This document shows positions 43,558-52,632 of a stretch of DNA of 64,000 nt, in pieces (within the stretch, counting starts at the first letter, position 1; each line of letters begins with the position of its first letter). Where the stretch lies: NCBI RefSeq assembly GCF_028682455.1, contig NZ_JANHLD010000004.1:496001-560000 (forward strand), in the 5' to 3' direction. The position numbers were made by a program, and so were the translations under genes. Origin of the DNA: Pseudomonas putida. GTDB taxonomy: Bacteria; Pseudomonadota; Gammaproteobacteria; Pseudomonadales; Pseudomonadaceae. The notes under the pieces are model-generated. The model was given only the letters and a program-made list of their open reading frames with translations. It did no database searches and was not told the DNA's origin.

Positions 43558-46176
43558 TTAAACGCCCTGCTCCACGAATGGCACGGTCAAGGCCAGCGCG
43601 CTGTCCAGCGCGGCAGTGTCAACGCCACCACCTTGCGCCATGTCTGGACGACCACCACCCTTGCCACCTACGGCAGCAGCAGCTTGCTTCATCAAATCAC
43701 CGGCTTTGAGTTGGCCAGTCAGGTCTTTGGTCACACCGGCAACCAGCACGACCTTTTCCTCATGGACACTGCCGAGCAGGATCACTGCGCGGCCGAGTTT
43801 GTTCTTCAGTTGATCGACCAGCGCCAGCAGCGCCTTGCCGTCCTGGCCATCCAGGCGCGCAGCCAGGACCTTGACGCCCTTGATCTCGACGGCACTGTTG
43901 GACAGGTCGTCACCGGCAGCGCTGGCCGCCTTGGCCTGCAACTGCTCAAGCTGTTTTTCCAGCTGACGGTTGCGCTCAAGAACGGCAGAGAGCTTGTCGA
44001 TCAGGTTCTCGCGACTGCCCTTGACCAGCTGCGCAGCTTCCTTGAGCTGATCTTCGGCAGCATTCAGGTAAGCCAGTGCCGCCGCCCCGGTGACCGCTTC
44101 GATACGGCGCACGCCGGAGGCCACGCCACCTTCGCTGATGATCTTGAGCAGGCCGATATCGCCAGTACGCTTGGCGTGGATACCACCGCACAGCTCGACG
44201 GAGAAATCGCCGCCCATGCTCAGCACCCGTACGTTGTCGCCGTACTTCTCGCCGAACAGCGCCATGGCGCCCTTCTGCTTGGCGGTCTCGATATCGGTCT
44301 CTTCGGTTTGCACCTCGGAGTTCTTGCGCACTTCACGGTTGACGATGTCTTCCAGCGCCTTGAGCTGCTCTGGCTTGACCGCCTCGAAGTGACTGAAGTC
44401 GAAACGCAGACGCTGGCTATCCACCAGCGAGCCTTTCTGTTGTACGTGATCGCCCAGCACCTGACGCAGTGCGGCATGCAGCAGGTGAGTCGCCGAGTGG
44501 TTCAAGGAAGTGGCGTGCTGGACATCGGCATCGACCTTGGCCTGGACCTTGGCGCCGACCACCAGCGAACCGCTGGCAACCATGCCGTGGTGCAGGAATG
44601 CACCGCCGGTCTTGGTGGTGTCACGCACATCGAAGCGAACGCCGGCAGCCTGCAGGTAACCGGTATCACCCACCTGGCCACCGGACTCGGCGTAGAAAGG
44701 CGTACGGTCGAGGATGACTACGCCCTCCTCGCCCTCGCCCAGTTGCTCTACGACTTTGCCATCCTTATAGATGGCAACGATGTTGGCTTCGCCTTCGGTA
44801 GTGCTGTAGCCGGTGAACTCGGTGGCCACATCGACCTTGACCAGGGTGTTGTAGTCCAGGCCGAAGGCGCTGGCGGAACGTGCGCGCTCACGCTGCGCTT
44901 CCATCTCGCGTTCAAAGCCTTCTTCGTCGATGGTCAGCTCGCGCTCGCGGGCGATGTCGGCGGTCAGGTCCATCGGGAAGCCGTAGGTGTCATAGAGCTT
45001 GAACACCACGTCACCCGGGACCACGCTGCCCTTGAGCTCGGCCAGATCCTGCTCGAGGATCTTCAGGCCCTGCTCCAGGGTCTTGGCGAATTGCTCTTCT
45101 TCAGCCTTGAGCACGCGCTCGATGTTGGCCTGCTGCTGCTTGAGTTCCGGGAAGGCTTCGCCCATCTCGGCAACCAGTGCGGCAACGATCTTGTAGAAGA
45201 AGCTGCCGGTGGCGCCCAGCTTGTTGCCGTGACGGCAGGCACGACGAATGATGCGACGCAGCACGTAGCCACGACCTTCGTTGGAAGGCAGCACGCCGTC
45301 GGCGATCAGAAAGCCGCACGAGCGGATGTGATCGGAAACGACCTTGAGCGAAGACTGCTCTTCGTTCTTGCAGCCGATGGCGGCGGCAGAAGCTTCGAGC
45401 AGGCTGCGGAACAGGTCGATTTCATAGTTCGAGTGCACGTGCTGCATGACCGCACTGATGCGCTCAAGGCCCATGCCGGTATCTACCGACGGCGCCGGCA
45501 GCGGGTGCAGCACACCGTCGGCAGTACGGTTGAACTGCATGAATACGTTGTTCCAGATCTCGATGTAGCGGTCACCGTCTTCTTCCGGCGAGCCGGGTGG
45601 GCCGCCCCAGATGTCCGGGCCGTGATCGTAGAAGATCTCGGTGCAAGGGCCGCACGGACCGGTATCGCCCATGGTCCAGAAGTTGTCGGAGGCGTAAGGC
45701 GCACCCTTGTTGTCGCCGATGCGCACCATGCGCGCTTCTGGAACGCCGATTTCCTTGGTCCAGATGTCATAGGCCTCATCGTCGCTGGCATAGACGGTAA
45801 CCCAGAGCTTTTCTTCCGGCAGCCCCAGGACCTTGGTCAGGAAAGTCCAGGCGTAGGTAATGGCGTCCTTCTTGAAGTAGTCGCCAAAGCTGAAGTTGCC
45901 CAGCATTTCGAAGAAGGTGTGGTGACGGGCGGTATAGCCGACGTTTTCCAGGTCGCTGTTCTTGCCACCGGCACGCACGCACTTCTGGCTGCTGGTGGCG
46001 CGGGTGTAGGCGCGCTTTTCCTGGCCAAGGAAGCAGTCCTTGAACTGGTTCATCCCCGCGTTGGTGAACAGCAGGGTCGGGTCGTTGCCCGGAATCAAGG
46101 AGCTGGAGGCAACTCGGGTGTGTCCCTGCTCTTCGAAGAAGCGAAGGAAGGCTTCACGGATTTCTGCGCTTTTCAT
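43558..46176 (-). CDS. alaS: Alanyl-tRNA synthetase
   Basis: 872 residues from ATG 46176, where the family N terminus MKSAEIREAFLRFFEEQGHTRVASSSLIPGNDPTLLFTNAGMNQFKD begins; GGAAG precedes it. The class II catalytic core (about 1-240), tRNA-binding middle, editing domain with HSATHLLHAALRQVLG (zinc/editing His) and CGGIHAKRTGDIG, and C-Ala domain ending GGRPDMAQGGG are all present. It charges tRNA-Ala. It is upstream of lysC. Confidence 0.98.
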   Translation of the reverse strand: MKSAEIREAFLRFFEEQGHTRVASSSLIPGNDPTLLFTNAGMNQFKDCFLGQEKRAYTRATSSQKCVRAGGKNSDLENVGYTARHHTFFEMLGNFSFGDYFKKDAITYAWTFLTKVLGLPEEKLWVTVYASDDEAYDIWTKEIGVPEARMVRIGDNKGAPYASDNFWTMGDTGPCGPCTEIFYDHGPDIWGGPPGSPEEDGDRYIEIWNNVFMQFNRTADGVLHPLPAPSVDTGMGLERISAVMQHVHSNYEIDLFRSLLEASAAAIGCKNEEQSSLKVVSDHIRSCGFLIADGVLPSNEGRGYVLRRIIRRACRHGNKLGATGSFFYKIVAALVAEMGEAFPELKQQQANIERVLKAEEEQFAKTLEQGLKILEQDLAELKGSVVPGDVVFKLYDTYGFPMDLTADIARERELTIDEEGFEREMEAQRERARSASAFGLDYNTLVKVDVATEFTGYSTTEGEANIVAIYKDGKVVEQLGEGEEGVVILDRTPFYAESGGQVGDTGYLQAAGVRFDVRDTTKTGGAFLHHGMVASGSLVVGAKVQAKVDADVQHATSLNHSATHLLHAALRQVLGDHVQQKGSLVDSQRLRFDFSHFEAVKPEQLKALEDIVNREVRKNSEVQTEETDIETAKQKGAMALFGEKYGDNVRVLSMGGDFSVELCGGIHAKRTGDIGLLKIISEGGVASGVRRIEAVTGAAALAYLNAAEDQLKEAAQLVKGSRENLIDKLSAVLERNRQLEKQLEQLQAKAASAAGDDLSNSAVEIKGVKVLAARLDGQDGKALLALVDQLKNKLGRAVILLGSVHEEKVVLVAGVTKDLTGQLKAGDLMKQAAAAVGGKGGGRPDMAQGGGVDTAALDSALALTVPFVEQGV

Positions 46177-46543
46177 AGGTTCTTCCACGGAAACGGCGGC
46201 CTTAAGGCAAATGCTTGCGTCAAATTGACGAAACGACGGCAAAGGGCCGCATTATATCGGGCCTTCGGCTTGGGTGCAGTGTGTTTATGCTATAGAAACC
46301 GTCAATTGGACGGTCTGCAACGACCTTGGCAGACAAAAGCGGTAGAAACCTCCTTCGCTGCATGCGGCCGTAATTCCAAGACCTGGCTGATTCTACTGAC
46401 ACGGTATTACTGCGGCTGCCAATTGCAATTGGCAAGACCTGCCGGATGAAATGTCGTTCATCGGCAAAAAAACCGTTAGCAGCCTATACGTTTGCCTGGC
46501 AGTTGTGCTAATAATTCCCCCGCTGCCGGCGACCGGCGGCAAC
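46177..46543. other. Intergenic region between alaS and the FMN riboswitch
   Basis: 367 bp between divergent alaS and ribH2. It must contain both promoters. The notable element is a perfect 18-bp palindrome at 46417-46434. No gene is evident. Confidence 0.55.
46417..46434. repeat. Perfect 18-bp palindrome TGCCAATTGCAATTGGCA
   Basis: Full dyad symmetry without a spacer, 125 bp upstream of the riboswitch and about 240 bp upstream of alaS. It has the form of an operator for a dimeric regulator. The regulator is unknown. Confidence 0.7.
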
Positions 46544-46689
46544 GTTCTCAGGGCGGGGTGCAATTCCCCACCGGCGGTAATTGCGCCTATTGCGCATAGC
46601 CCGCGAGCGCTTGCAGGCCCCCGCCCGCAAGGTCAGCAGACCCGGTGTGATTCCGGGGCCGACGGTCATAGTCCGGATAAAGAGAGAAC
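46544..46689 (+). promoter_or_regulatory. FMN riboswitch (RFN element)
   Basis: The conserved blocks are in order: AGGGCGGGGTGCAATTCCCC, ACCGGCGGTAATTG, AGCCCGCGAGCG, a variable arm, GGTCAGCAGACCCGGTG, GATTCCGGGGCCGACGGT and ATAGTCCGGATAAAGAGAGA. The closing stem pairs GTTCTC (46544-46549) with GAGAAC (46684-46689). It should lower ribH2 expression when FMN is high. Confidence 0.96.
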
Positions 46690-46754
46690 GGGATAGGCAC
46701 ATCTGCGCCTGTCGTTGCGCATTTGCGCGGCGAAATCCCCTTCGATCCAGATGC

Positions 46755-46775
46755 CCTGTTTCTCATACAAACAGG
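46755..46775 (+). promoter_or_regulatory. Hairpin overlapping the ribH2 Shine-Dalgarno
   Basis: CCTGTTT (46755-46761) pairs perfectly with AAACAGG (46769-46775) around a seven-base loop. The final AGG is the first half of the SD AGGAG (46773-46777). It is a plausible expression platform for translational control by the riboswitch. Confidence 0.6.
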
Positions 46776-46786
46776 AGTCCGTTTCA

Positions 46787-47293
46787 ATGCAACCTACCGC
46801 AATCGATAGCAAGAACCCTTCCTACGAGCGCATCGCATTTATCCAGGCCTGCTGGCACAAGGATATAGTCGACCAGGCGCGCAAGGCTTTTGTCGAGGAA
46901 ATGGGTGAACAAGGCTATCAGGCGAGCGATATCGATTTCTTTGAAGTCGGTGGCGCGTTCGAGATTCCCCTTCACGCCAAGCTGCTTGCCCGCACCGGCC
47001 GTTACGCGGGTATTGTCGCGGCAGGCCTGGTGGTCGATGGCGGCCTGTACCGCCACGAGTTCGTCGCCCAGTCCGTGATCAGCGGCCTGATGCAAGTGCA
47101 GCTGGAAACCGAAGTGCCGGTGTTCTCGGTAGTACTGACCCCGCACCATTTCCATGCCGGTGACGAGCACCAGAACTTCTACTTCGAGCATTTCCTGGTC
47201 AAGGGTGCCGAGGCGGCGAAGACCTGTGCCGATACGCTGCACAAGCTGCGCGCCCTGCGCCGCATCGACGCGCCACAGAAAATGGCTGGCTGA
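46787..47293 (+). CDS. ribH2: 6,7-dimethyl-8-ribityllumazine synthase, RibH2 type
   Basis: 168 residues from ATG 46787. The lumazine synthase fold is recognisable: RIAFIQACWHKDIVDQARKAFVEEMGEQGY, FFEVGGAFEIPLHAKLLARTGRYAGIVAAGLVVDGGLYRHEFVAQSVISGLMQVQLETEVPVFSVVLTPHHFHAGDEHQNFYFEHFLVKGAEAA. The altered motif around HEFVAQSVISGLM and LTPHHFH is typical of the RibH2 branch, which forms decamers in Brucella. It catalyses the penultimate riboflavin step. It is stand-alone, under an FMN riboswitch; the main rib operon is not in this window. Confidence 0.88.
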   Translation: MQPTAIDSKNPSYERIAFIQACWHKDIVDQARKAFVEEMGEQGYQASDIDFFEVGGAFEIPLHAKLLARTGRYAGIVAAGLVVDGGLYRHEFVAQSVISGLMQVQLETEVPVFSVVLTPHHFHAGDEHQNFYFEHFLVKGAEAAKTCADTLHKLRALRRIDAPQKMAG

Positions 47294-47298
47294 CGCAC

Positions 47299-47366
47299 AA
47301 GAGCGGGCCTGCCCCGCGATGCGATGTAGCCAATAGATCGCTATCGCGGGGCAAGCCCGCTCGTAT
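47299..47366. repeat. REP pair (inverted) between ribH2 and astE
   Basis: GAGCGGGCCTGCCCCGCGAT and ATCGCGGGGCAAGCCCGCTC are arranged head to head with a 22-base loop, between convergent genes. Confidence 0.9.
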
Positions 47367-47374
47367 CAGGTTTA

Positions 47375-48382
47375 TCAGCCAAGCTGTTCGGGGTTGGCGG
47401 GCACAATCAGAATGCCGGCCCGCAGGCCATTCTTGACCTTCGGGTTGGGAAAGATGATCCGAGCCCCCTCCTCCTCGACGATCCAGCGCGATTCGGCCAG
47501 ATCCTCGGCCAATAGATAGCCTTTGGACAACTCGGAAAAGTTTTCGATATCCGCCGGCAGGTGCAGGCGGAAGCTGTCGCTGTGCTTGATGATTTCACGA
47601 GCCACGCTAAACAGCTGCAAGCCATCCAGCGCATCAGGTTCCTGGGGCTCATTGCCTTCGATGATCTGCTTGAGGCGGGTTTCCAGCCGATCAAGGTTGA
47701 CCTGCTCGTTCTGCCCGAAGGGGCGCGCCTTGCCCAACTCCAGGGTAAAGGCCTCGGCATCCAGCTGCTCGTAGGTAAACGCGGTGAAGGTTATCGATGC
47801 CTTGCTCTGCAACAGCACCGCCTCCATGCCCGCCGCACGCAGGCGAGCCAGCTCGCGGCGCGAATGCTGGCGCCCTTCCTTGAAGGGATACAGGGCGAAC
47901 TGCTCGATTTTCGAGCCACGAATCGCGGTGTGCAGGTCGTAGTGCAGGCGCGTACGGCCCGGCACGCTGAAGAAGGTCTTGGCGAATTGCTCCAGTTGCC
48001 CTGCCCGCAAGGCTTCACTGCCACTGGACAACTCGTGCCTGCCGTTGAACAGGCGATTGACGTCCTGCTCGATATAGCGCTCCCCCTTGCGAATCGCTTC
48101 AGGGTTGCCGAACAGGAACAGGATACGGGCACGAGGCTTGATTTCAGCCCGGGCAATGCCATGCAACAGCTCGTCGAGCAACTCGATCGGTGCGGTTTCG
48201 TTACCGTGGATACCGGCCGACAACAGCAGATCCATGCCGTTGTCCCGCGCCTCGGGCGGGCGCACTTCGAGTGCGCCTTCGCCGAGCCAGCGCATGCGCA
48301 CGCCTTCGACAGTCAGCTGGGTCTTCTCTGCCGGTTCACGACCGGCCAGGGTCAGGTCGAGCAGTTTGCCGAGGGCGAGCAT
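47375..48382 (-). CDS. astE: Succinylglutamate desuccinylase AstE
   Basis: 335 residues of the AstE/AspA zinc-carboxypeptidase family. The metal site is in LLSAGIHGNETAPIELLDELL (His and Glu). RLHYDLHTAIRGS has the third ligand region, and FTLELGKARPFG the catalytic Glu. It splits N2-succinylglutamate to glutamate and succinate, the last step of the arginine succinyltransferase pathway. It is the last gene of the aru/ast operon, before a REP pair. Confidence 0.95.
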   Translation of the reverse strand: MLALGKLLDLTLAGREPAEKTQLTVEGVRMRWLGEGALEVRPPEARDNGMDLLLSAGIHGNETAPIELLDELLHGIARAEIKPRARILFLFGNPEAIRKGERYIEQDVNRLFNGRHELSSGSEALRAGQLEQFAKTFFSVPGRTRLHYDLHTAIRGSKIEQFALYPFKEGRQHSRRELARLRAAGMEAVLLQSKASITFTAFTYEQLDAEAFTLELGKARPFGQNEQVNLDRLETRLKQIIEGNEPQEPDALDGLQLFSVAREIIKHSDSFRLHLPADIENFSELSKGYLLAEDLAESRWIVEEEGARIIFPNPKVKNGLRAGILIVPANPEQLG

Positions 48383-48392
48383 GGGCTATTCC

Positions 48393-48680
48393 TTAGTGGT
48401 GGTGGCCGCAATCGGGACCATGAACGTGATCATCGTCGCCGGCGTCGGCCGGTTCCATTTCCAGCTGCAGGCTGACCAGGTTGGTGGCCAGCGGACGCAG
48501 CAGCAGGTTGGCGTACTCGGCATCGTCTTCTTCGACATCGACGCCGATCAGCAGCTGACCGCGGCCATCCTGCTGAATCCACACCTCTTTGCCTTGCCAG
48601 ACCACCGCAAAGCGGGTGCAGGAAGTTTCCAGCTGGGTACCATCGTCATCTTCAAGGATCAGCTGCAGGGCGTCGGACAT
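48393..48680 (-). CDS. Small acidic protein with His-rich tail in the ast operon
   Basis: 95 residues from ATG 48680, which has AGAGAGAATTCG upstream; a further in-frame start six codons upstream is possible. The body (SDALQLILEDDDGTQLETSCTRFAVVWQGKEVWIQQDGRGQLLIGVDVEEDD) looks like a small beta-rich fold. It ends in DDDHVHGPDCGHHH, a His/Cys/Asp tail suited to binding a metal. It sits between astB and astE, whose product is a zinc enzyme. I know homologues in Pseudomonas ast operons without assigned function. A metal-handling role is inference. Confidence 0.75.
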   Translation of the reverse strand: MSDALQLILEDDDGTQLETSCTRFAVVWQGKEVWIQQDGRGQLLIGVDVEEDDAEYANLLLRPLATNLVSLQLEMEPADAGDDDHVHGPDCGHHH

Positions 48681-48694
48681 AATCGAATTCTCTC

Positions 48695-50044
48695 TCAAGG
48701 TTGGAGTTGGAACGGATAGACCGAACCCAGTTTGAGGATCTGGGTCAGTTCATCCAGTGCCGTACGACACTCAACCAGCAACTGCGGATCGGCCAGGTCG
48801 GTTTCACTCAGGCGATCGCGGTAGTGCTTGTCGACCCACTGGGTCAGCGTGTCGTACAGCGGCGCCGTCATGATAACGCCTGGGTTGACCGCCGCCAGTT
48901 CCGTTTCATTGAGTGCCACGCGCAAGCGCAGGCACGCCGGACCGCCGCCGTTCTGCATGCTCTGCTTGAGGTCGAACACCTTGACCTCGGCGACCGGGCC
49001 GCCAGCGCTGGTCAAGGCCGACAGGTAAGCCCAGACCCGCTCGTTGTTGCGGCACTCTTCCGGCACGATCAGCAGCATCGAACCATCGGCACGGGTCAGC
49101 AGTTGACTGTTGAAAAGGTAGGAACGCACTGCGTCCTCCACCGTGACAGCCGAGCGCGGCACACAGATCGCCTTGAAGTTGCCACCCCGTTTAGCCAGTT
49201 TAGCCTGCAGTTGGCCAAGCATCGCTTCGGTCTCCAGGAAGGCATCTTCGTGATAGAACAGCACTTCGCCGTTACCCACGGCGATCACGTCGTTATGGAA
49301 GACGCCCTGGTCGATCACGGCCGGGTTCTGCTGGCCGAACACCACCCCATCCTCGCTCAGGCCGTGCAGGCGAGCGACTGCCTGAGAGGCTTCAAGGGTC
49401 TGGCGCGCCGGGTACTTCTGGGGTGCCGGAACACGGTTGTCGAAGGCGCTGCGGCCATAGACGAAGAACTCCACACCAGCCTCGCCATAGCTGCGGCAGA
49501 AGCGTGTGTGGTTGGCCGCACCTTCGTCGCCGAACTGCGCCACCGCCGGCAAGGCGGCATGATGGGCGAAGTGCTTGCTGTCAGCGAACATCGCGCCCAG
49601 CACGCGGCTGGTGGTCGGGTGCTCGATGCTGCGGTGATACTTGCAGTTGAGGTTGGCCGCCGTGAAGTGCACCCGCCCGTCGGCGGTGTCGGCACTCGGG
49701 CTGACGGTAGCGGCGTTGGCCACCCACATGCTCGACGCCGAGCAGCTGGCGACCAGCAGCGGCATGGCTTCTTTCGCCGCACGCTGAATCACTTCGGCAT
49801 CACTGCCGGAAAAACCCAGGCGACGCAGCGCTGCCACATCAGGACGCTCTTGCGGGGCCAGTACGCCCTGCTGGAACCCCATGTCCATCAGCGCCTTCAT
49901 TTTCGCCAGGCCCTGACGCGCCGCTTCGCGCGGGTTCGACGCTTGCTGGCTGTTGCTTTGCGAGGCGACGTTGCCGTAGGACAGCCCGCCGTAGTTGTGC
50001 GTCGGTCCCACCAGACCATCAAAATTCATTTCAAACGATTTCAT
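48695..50044 (-). CDS. astB: N-succinylarginine dihydrolase AstB
   Basis: 449 residues from ATG 50044 (GGAG eight bases upstream). The N terminus MKSFEMNFDGLVGPTHNYGGLSYGNVAS is diagnostic. The guanidine-modifying (pentein) fold has FFVYGRSAF, HNDVIAVGNGEVLFYHEDAF and the catalytic Cys in GGPACLRLRVALNE. It converts succinylarginine to succinylornithine, two NH3 and CO2. It lies downstream of astD. Confidence 0.97.
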   Translation of the reverse strand: MKSFEMNFDGLVGPTHNYGGLSYGNVASQSNSQQASNPREAARQGLAKMKALMDMGFQQGVLAPQERPDVAALRRLGFSGSDAEVIQRAAKEAMPLLVASCSASSMWVANAATVSPSADTADGRVHFTAANLNCKYHRSIEHPTTSRVLGAMFADSKHFAHHAALPAVAQFGDEGAANHTRFCRSYGEAGVEFFVYGRSAFDNRVPAPQKYPARQTLEASQAVARLHGLSEDGVVFGQQNPAVIDQGVFHNDVIAVGNGEVLFYHEDAFLETEAMLGQLQAKLAKRGGNFKAICVPRSAVTVEDAVRSYLFNSQLLTRADGSMLLIVPEECRNNERVWAYLSALTSAGGPVAEVKVFDLKQSMQNGGGPACLRLRVALNETELAAVNPGVIMTAPLYDTLTQWVDKHYRDRLSETDLADPQLLVECRTALDELTQILKLGSVYPFQLQP

Positions 50045-50068
50045 CGGCAAGGCTCCGTAGACCTTTTG

Positions 50069-51532
50069 TTATAGGGAGACGCCGGGCGTCAGTGTGGCGG
50101 GCAGGGTCAGGCTGGCGGTCTCCAGCGAGGCTACCGGGTAGGCGCAGTAATCGGCCGCGTAGTAGGCACTGGCGCGATGGTTGCCACTGGCACCCACACC
50201 ACCGAATGGCGCACTGCTGGCAGCACCGGTCAATTGCTTGTTCCAGTTGACGATGCCGGCGCGGCTGTTGAGCCAGAAGTACTGGTAGCGCGCACGGGAG
50301 TCGGACAGCAGGCCGGCAGCCAGGCCGTACTGGGTGTTGTTGGCCTCGGCAATGGCTGCGTCGAAATCGCTGTAGCGGATAACCTGCAGCAACGGGCCGA
50401 AGAATTCTTCGTCAGGGCGATCGGCAACCGCCGTGACATCGACGATACCCGGGGTCAGCAAGGCTGCAGTCGCTTGTGGCTGGGTCATTGCCAGCAGCGA
50501 TACGCCGCCATTGGCCAGCAATTGCGCCTGTGCCTCGAGCAACGCCTTGGCCGCGCCCAGGGAAATCACCGAGCCCATGAACGGCGCAGGCTGCTGGTCA
50601 AAAGCGCCAACGCTGATGTTCTTGCACACCTCGACCAGACGCTTGAGCAGCGCATCGCCCCAGGCGCCTTGCGGCACCAGCAGGCGACGGGCACACGTGC
50701 AGCGCTGGCCGGCAGAAATGAAGGCAGACTGGATGACGGTGTAGACCGCGGCGTCCAGGTCCTTGACCTCGTCGACCACCAGCGGGTTGTTGCCGCCCAT
50801 TTCCAGGGCCAGGATCTTGTCCGGGCGGCCGGCGAACTGCTGGTGCAGCAAGTTGCCGGTGCGGCTGGAGCCGGTGAAGAACAAACCATCGATACCAGGA
50901 TTGGCCGCCAGGGCAACGCCGGTTTCACGGGCGCCCTGGACCAGGTTCAGAACCCCCGCAGGCAAACCGGCTTCAACCCAGCACTTGACCGTCAGCTCGG
51001 CGACCTTGGGGGTGAGTTCGCTTGGTTTGAACACCACGGTGTTACCGGCCAACAGTGCCGGGACAATATGGCCGTTAGGCAGGTGCCCCGGGAAGTTGTA
51101 GGGGCCGAACACCGCCACCACACCATGCGGCTTGTGACGCAGCACAGCCGTGGCATCTGCCAGCGGGCCACTCTTTTCGCCGGTGCGCTCGCGATAGCTC
51201 TGCACCGAGATGGCCACTTTGTTGATCATGCTGGTGACTTCGGTCGCCGACTCCCACAAAGGCTTGCCGGTTTCCTCGCCAATGCAACGGGCAAGCTCGT
51301 CAGACTTGGCCTTGAGCGCCGCCGCAAACGCTTCAAGCACACTGATGCGTGCATCCAGCGACTGCAGGGCCCAAGCGGAGAACGCCTGGCGCGCGGCCTT
51401 GACGGCGCCGTCGACCTGCTCGGCGCTGGCGCCACGACCTTCCCATACAACCTGCTGGCTGACCGGGTTCAGCGACTGCAAGGCCTCGCCCTGCCCTGCC
51501 TGCCAACTGCCGGCGATGAAGTGAGTCGTCAT
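50069..51532 (-). CDS. astD: Succinylglutamate semialdehyde dehydrogenase AstD
   Basis: 487 residues of the aldehyde dehydrogenase superfamily. Catalytic motifs include VAVFGPYNFPGHLPNGHI, FTGSSRTGNLLHQQFAG, LEMGGNNPLVVDEV (active Glu) and SAFISAGQRCTCARRLLVP (active Cys). It oxidises succinylglutamate semialdehyde to succinylglutamate using NAD. Its ATG shares one base with the astA stop (TAATG). Confidence 0.97.
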   Translation of the reverse strand: MTTHFIAGSWQAGQGEALQSLNPVSQQVVWEGRGASAEQVDGAVKAARQAFSAWALQSLDARISVLEAFAAALKAKSDELARCIGEETGKPLWESATEVTSMINKVAISVQSYRERTGEKSGPLADATAVLRHKPHGVVAVFGPYNFPGHLPNGHIVPALLAGNTVVFKPSELTPKVAELTVKCWVEAGLPAGVLNLVQGARETGVALAANPGIDGLFFTGSSRTGNLLHQQFAGRPDKILALEMGGNNPLVVDEVKDLDAAVYTVIQSAFISAGQRCTCARRLLVPQGAWGDALLKRLVEVCKNISVGAFDQQPAPFMGSVISLGAAKALLEAQAQLLANGGVSLLAMTQPQATAALLTPGIVDVTAVADRPDEEFFGPLLQVIRYSDFDAAIAEANNTQYGLAAGLLSDSRARYQYFWLNSRAGIVNWNKQLTGAASSAPFGGVGASGNHRASAYYAADYCAYPVASLETASLTLPATLTPGVSL

Positions 51533-52557
51533 TATTTGGCCTCCCGGGTAGCGGACAGCGGCACGGCTCGCACCTGGTCACCGGCGCTCAGGCGCAGGCG
51601 TTTGGCGGTCAGCGGATCGACCACCAGGGTACCGGCCGCCAGACGCGCAGGCGCCGCAGTAATGCGGCAGTCCTCGCGCTTGCGGTTGTGAATGATGAAA
51701 GGGGTCGCGTCGTCGCCCGGCGTACCTACCGCCAGCACCAGTGCCTGGCTGTCGTGTACCGCGCGGATCTTGCTGGTTTCGCATTCCACGGCAGGGCCTG
51801 CGTCGAAGATGTCGACATAGCCCTGGTAGCTGAAGCCTTCGCTCTTGAGCATGGCCAGCGCCGGCTCGGTGTCGGTGTGCACCCGGCCGATCACGTTGCG
51901 GGCAGCCTCGGAGAGGAAGCAGGTATAGAGGGGAAACTTGGGCATCAGCTCGGCGATGAACGCCTTGTTGCCGACACCGGTCAGGTAGTCGGCCTGGCTG
52001 AACTCCATCTTGAAGAAGTGCCGCCCCAGGCTTTCCCAGAACGGCGACCGGCCCTGCTCATCCGACATGCCACGCATTTCGGCAATGATCTTGTTGCCGA
52101 ACAGCTCGGGAAACTCGGCGATGAACAGCATGCGCGCCTTGGCCAGCAGGCGGCCGTTGACGCCACTGCGATGATCGGCACGCAAGAACAACGAACACAG
52201 TTCGGAGTTGCCGGTCAGGTCATTGGCCAGGAACAGGGTAGGAATTTCACGGTAGATGTTCAGCTCCTGCGAGGCGCTGACGGTCAGGCCCACCCGGTAG
52301 TTGTACCAGGGCTCACGCAGGCCGACGGCACCGGCGATGGCGGAAATGCCGACCACCACGCCTTCGTCGTTTTCCAGTACGAACAGGTAGTCGGCATCGC
52401 CACGCTCGGCTTCGCCACGGAAGGTCTTCTCGGCCCAGCCGACCCGGTGCGCCAGGCGCTCTTCATTGGCCGGCAGGGTAGTCAGGCCGGTGCCGGTGCT
52501 GCGCGCCAACTCGATGAGCGCAGGTAAATCACTGCTGCGTACGGGACGAACGATCAT
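51532..52557 (-). CDS. aruG: Arginine N-succinyltransferase, beta subunit (AruG)
   Basis: 341 residues of the AstA family, beginning MIVRPVRSSDLPALIELARSTGTGLTTLPANEERLAHRVGWAEKTF, with PELFGNKIIAEMRGMSDEQGRSPFWESLGRHFFKMEFSQADYLTG. It has a GNAT-related fold. With AruF it succinylates arginine (and ornithine). It lies between aruF and astD in the operon. Confidence 0.95.
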   Translation of the reverse strand: MIVRPVRSSDLPALIELARSTGTGLTTLPANEERLAHRVGWAEKTFRGEAERGDADYLFVLENDEGVVVGISAIAGAVGLREPWYNYRVGLTVSASQELNIYREIPTLFLANDLTGNSELCSLFLRADHRSGVNGRLLAKARMLFIAEFPELFGNKIIAEMRGMSDEQGRSPFWESLGRHFFKMEFSQADYLTGVGNKAFIAELMPKFPLYTCFLSEAARNVIGRVHTDTEPALAMLKSEGFSYQGYVDIFDAGPAVECETSKIRAVHDSQALVLAVGTPGDDATPFIIHNRKREDCRITAAPARLAAGTLVVDPLTAKRLRLSAGDQVRAVPLSATREAK

Positions 52558-52632
52558 GCTATCTCCTCGGGCGGCGGCCTTTGGCCTGCCGCGAAACTCG
52601 ACCTGGGGTGCGCGGTTGACGAACCGCAGGGA

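Noticed and set aside
43633..46449. Long open frame opposite alaS
   Set aside because: A mirror of alaS codon bias in a GC-rich genome; no recognisable domain.
48678..48698. Longer start for the small ast-operon gene
   Set aside because: The extension overlaps the astB stop and adds residues that do not fit the compact N terminus; kept only as an alternative.
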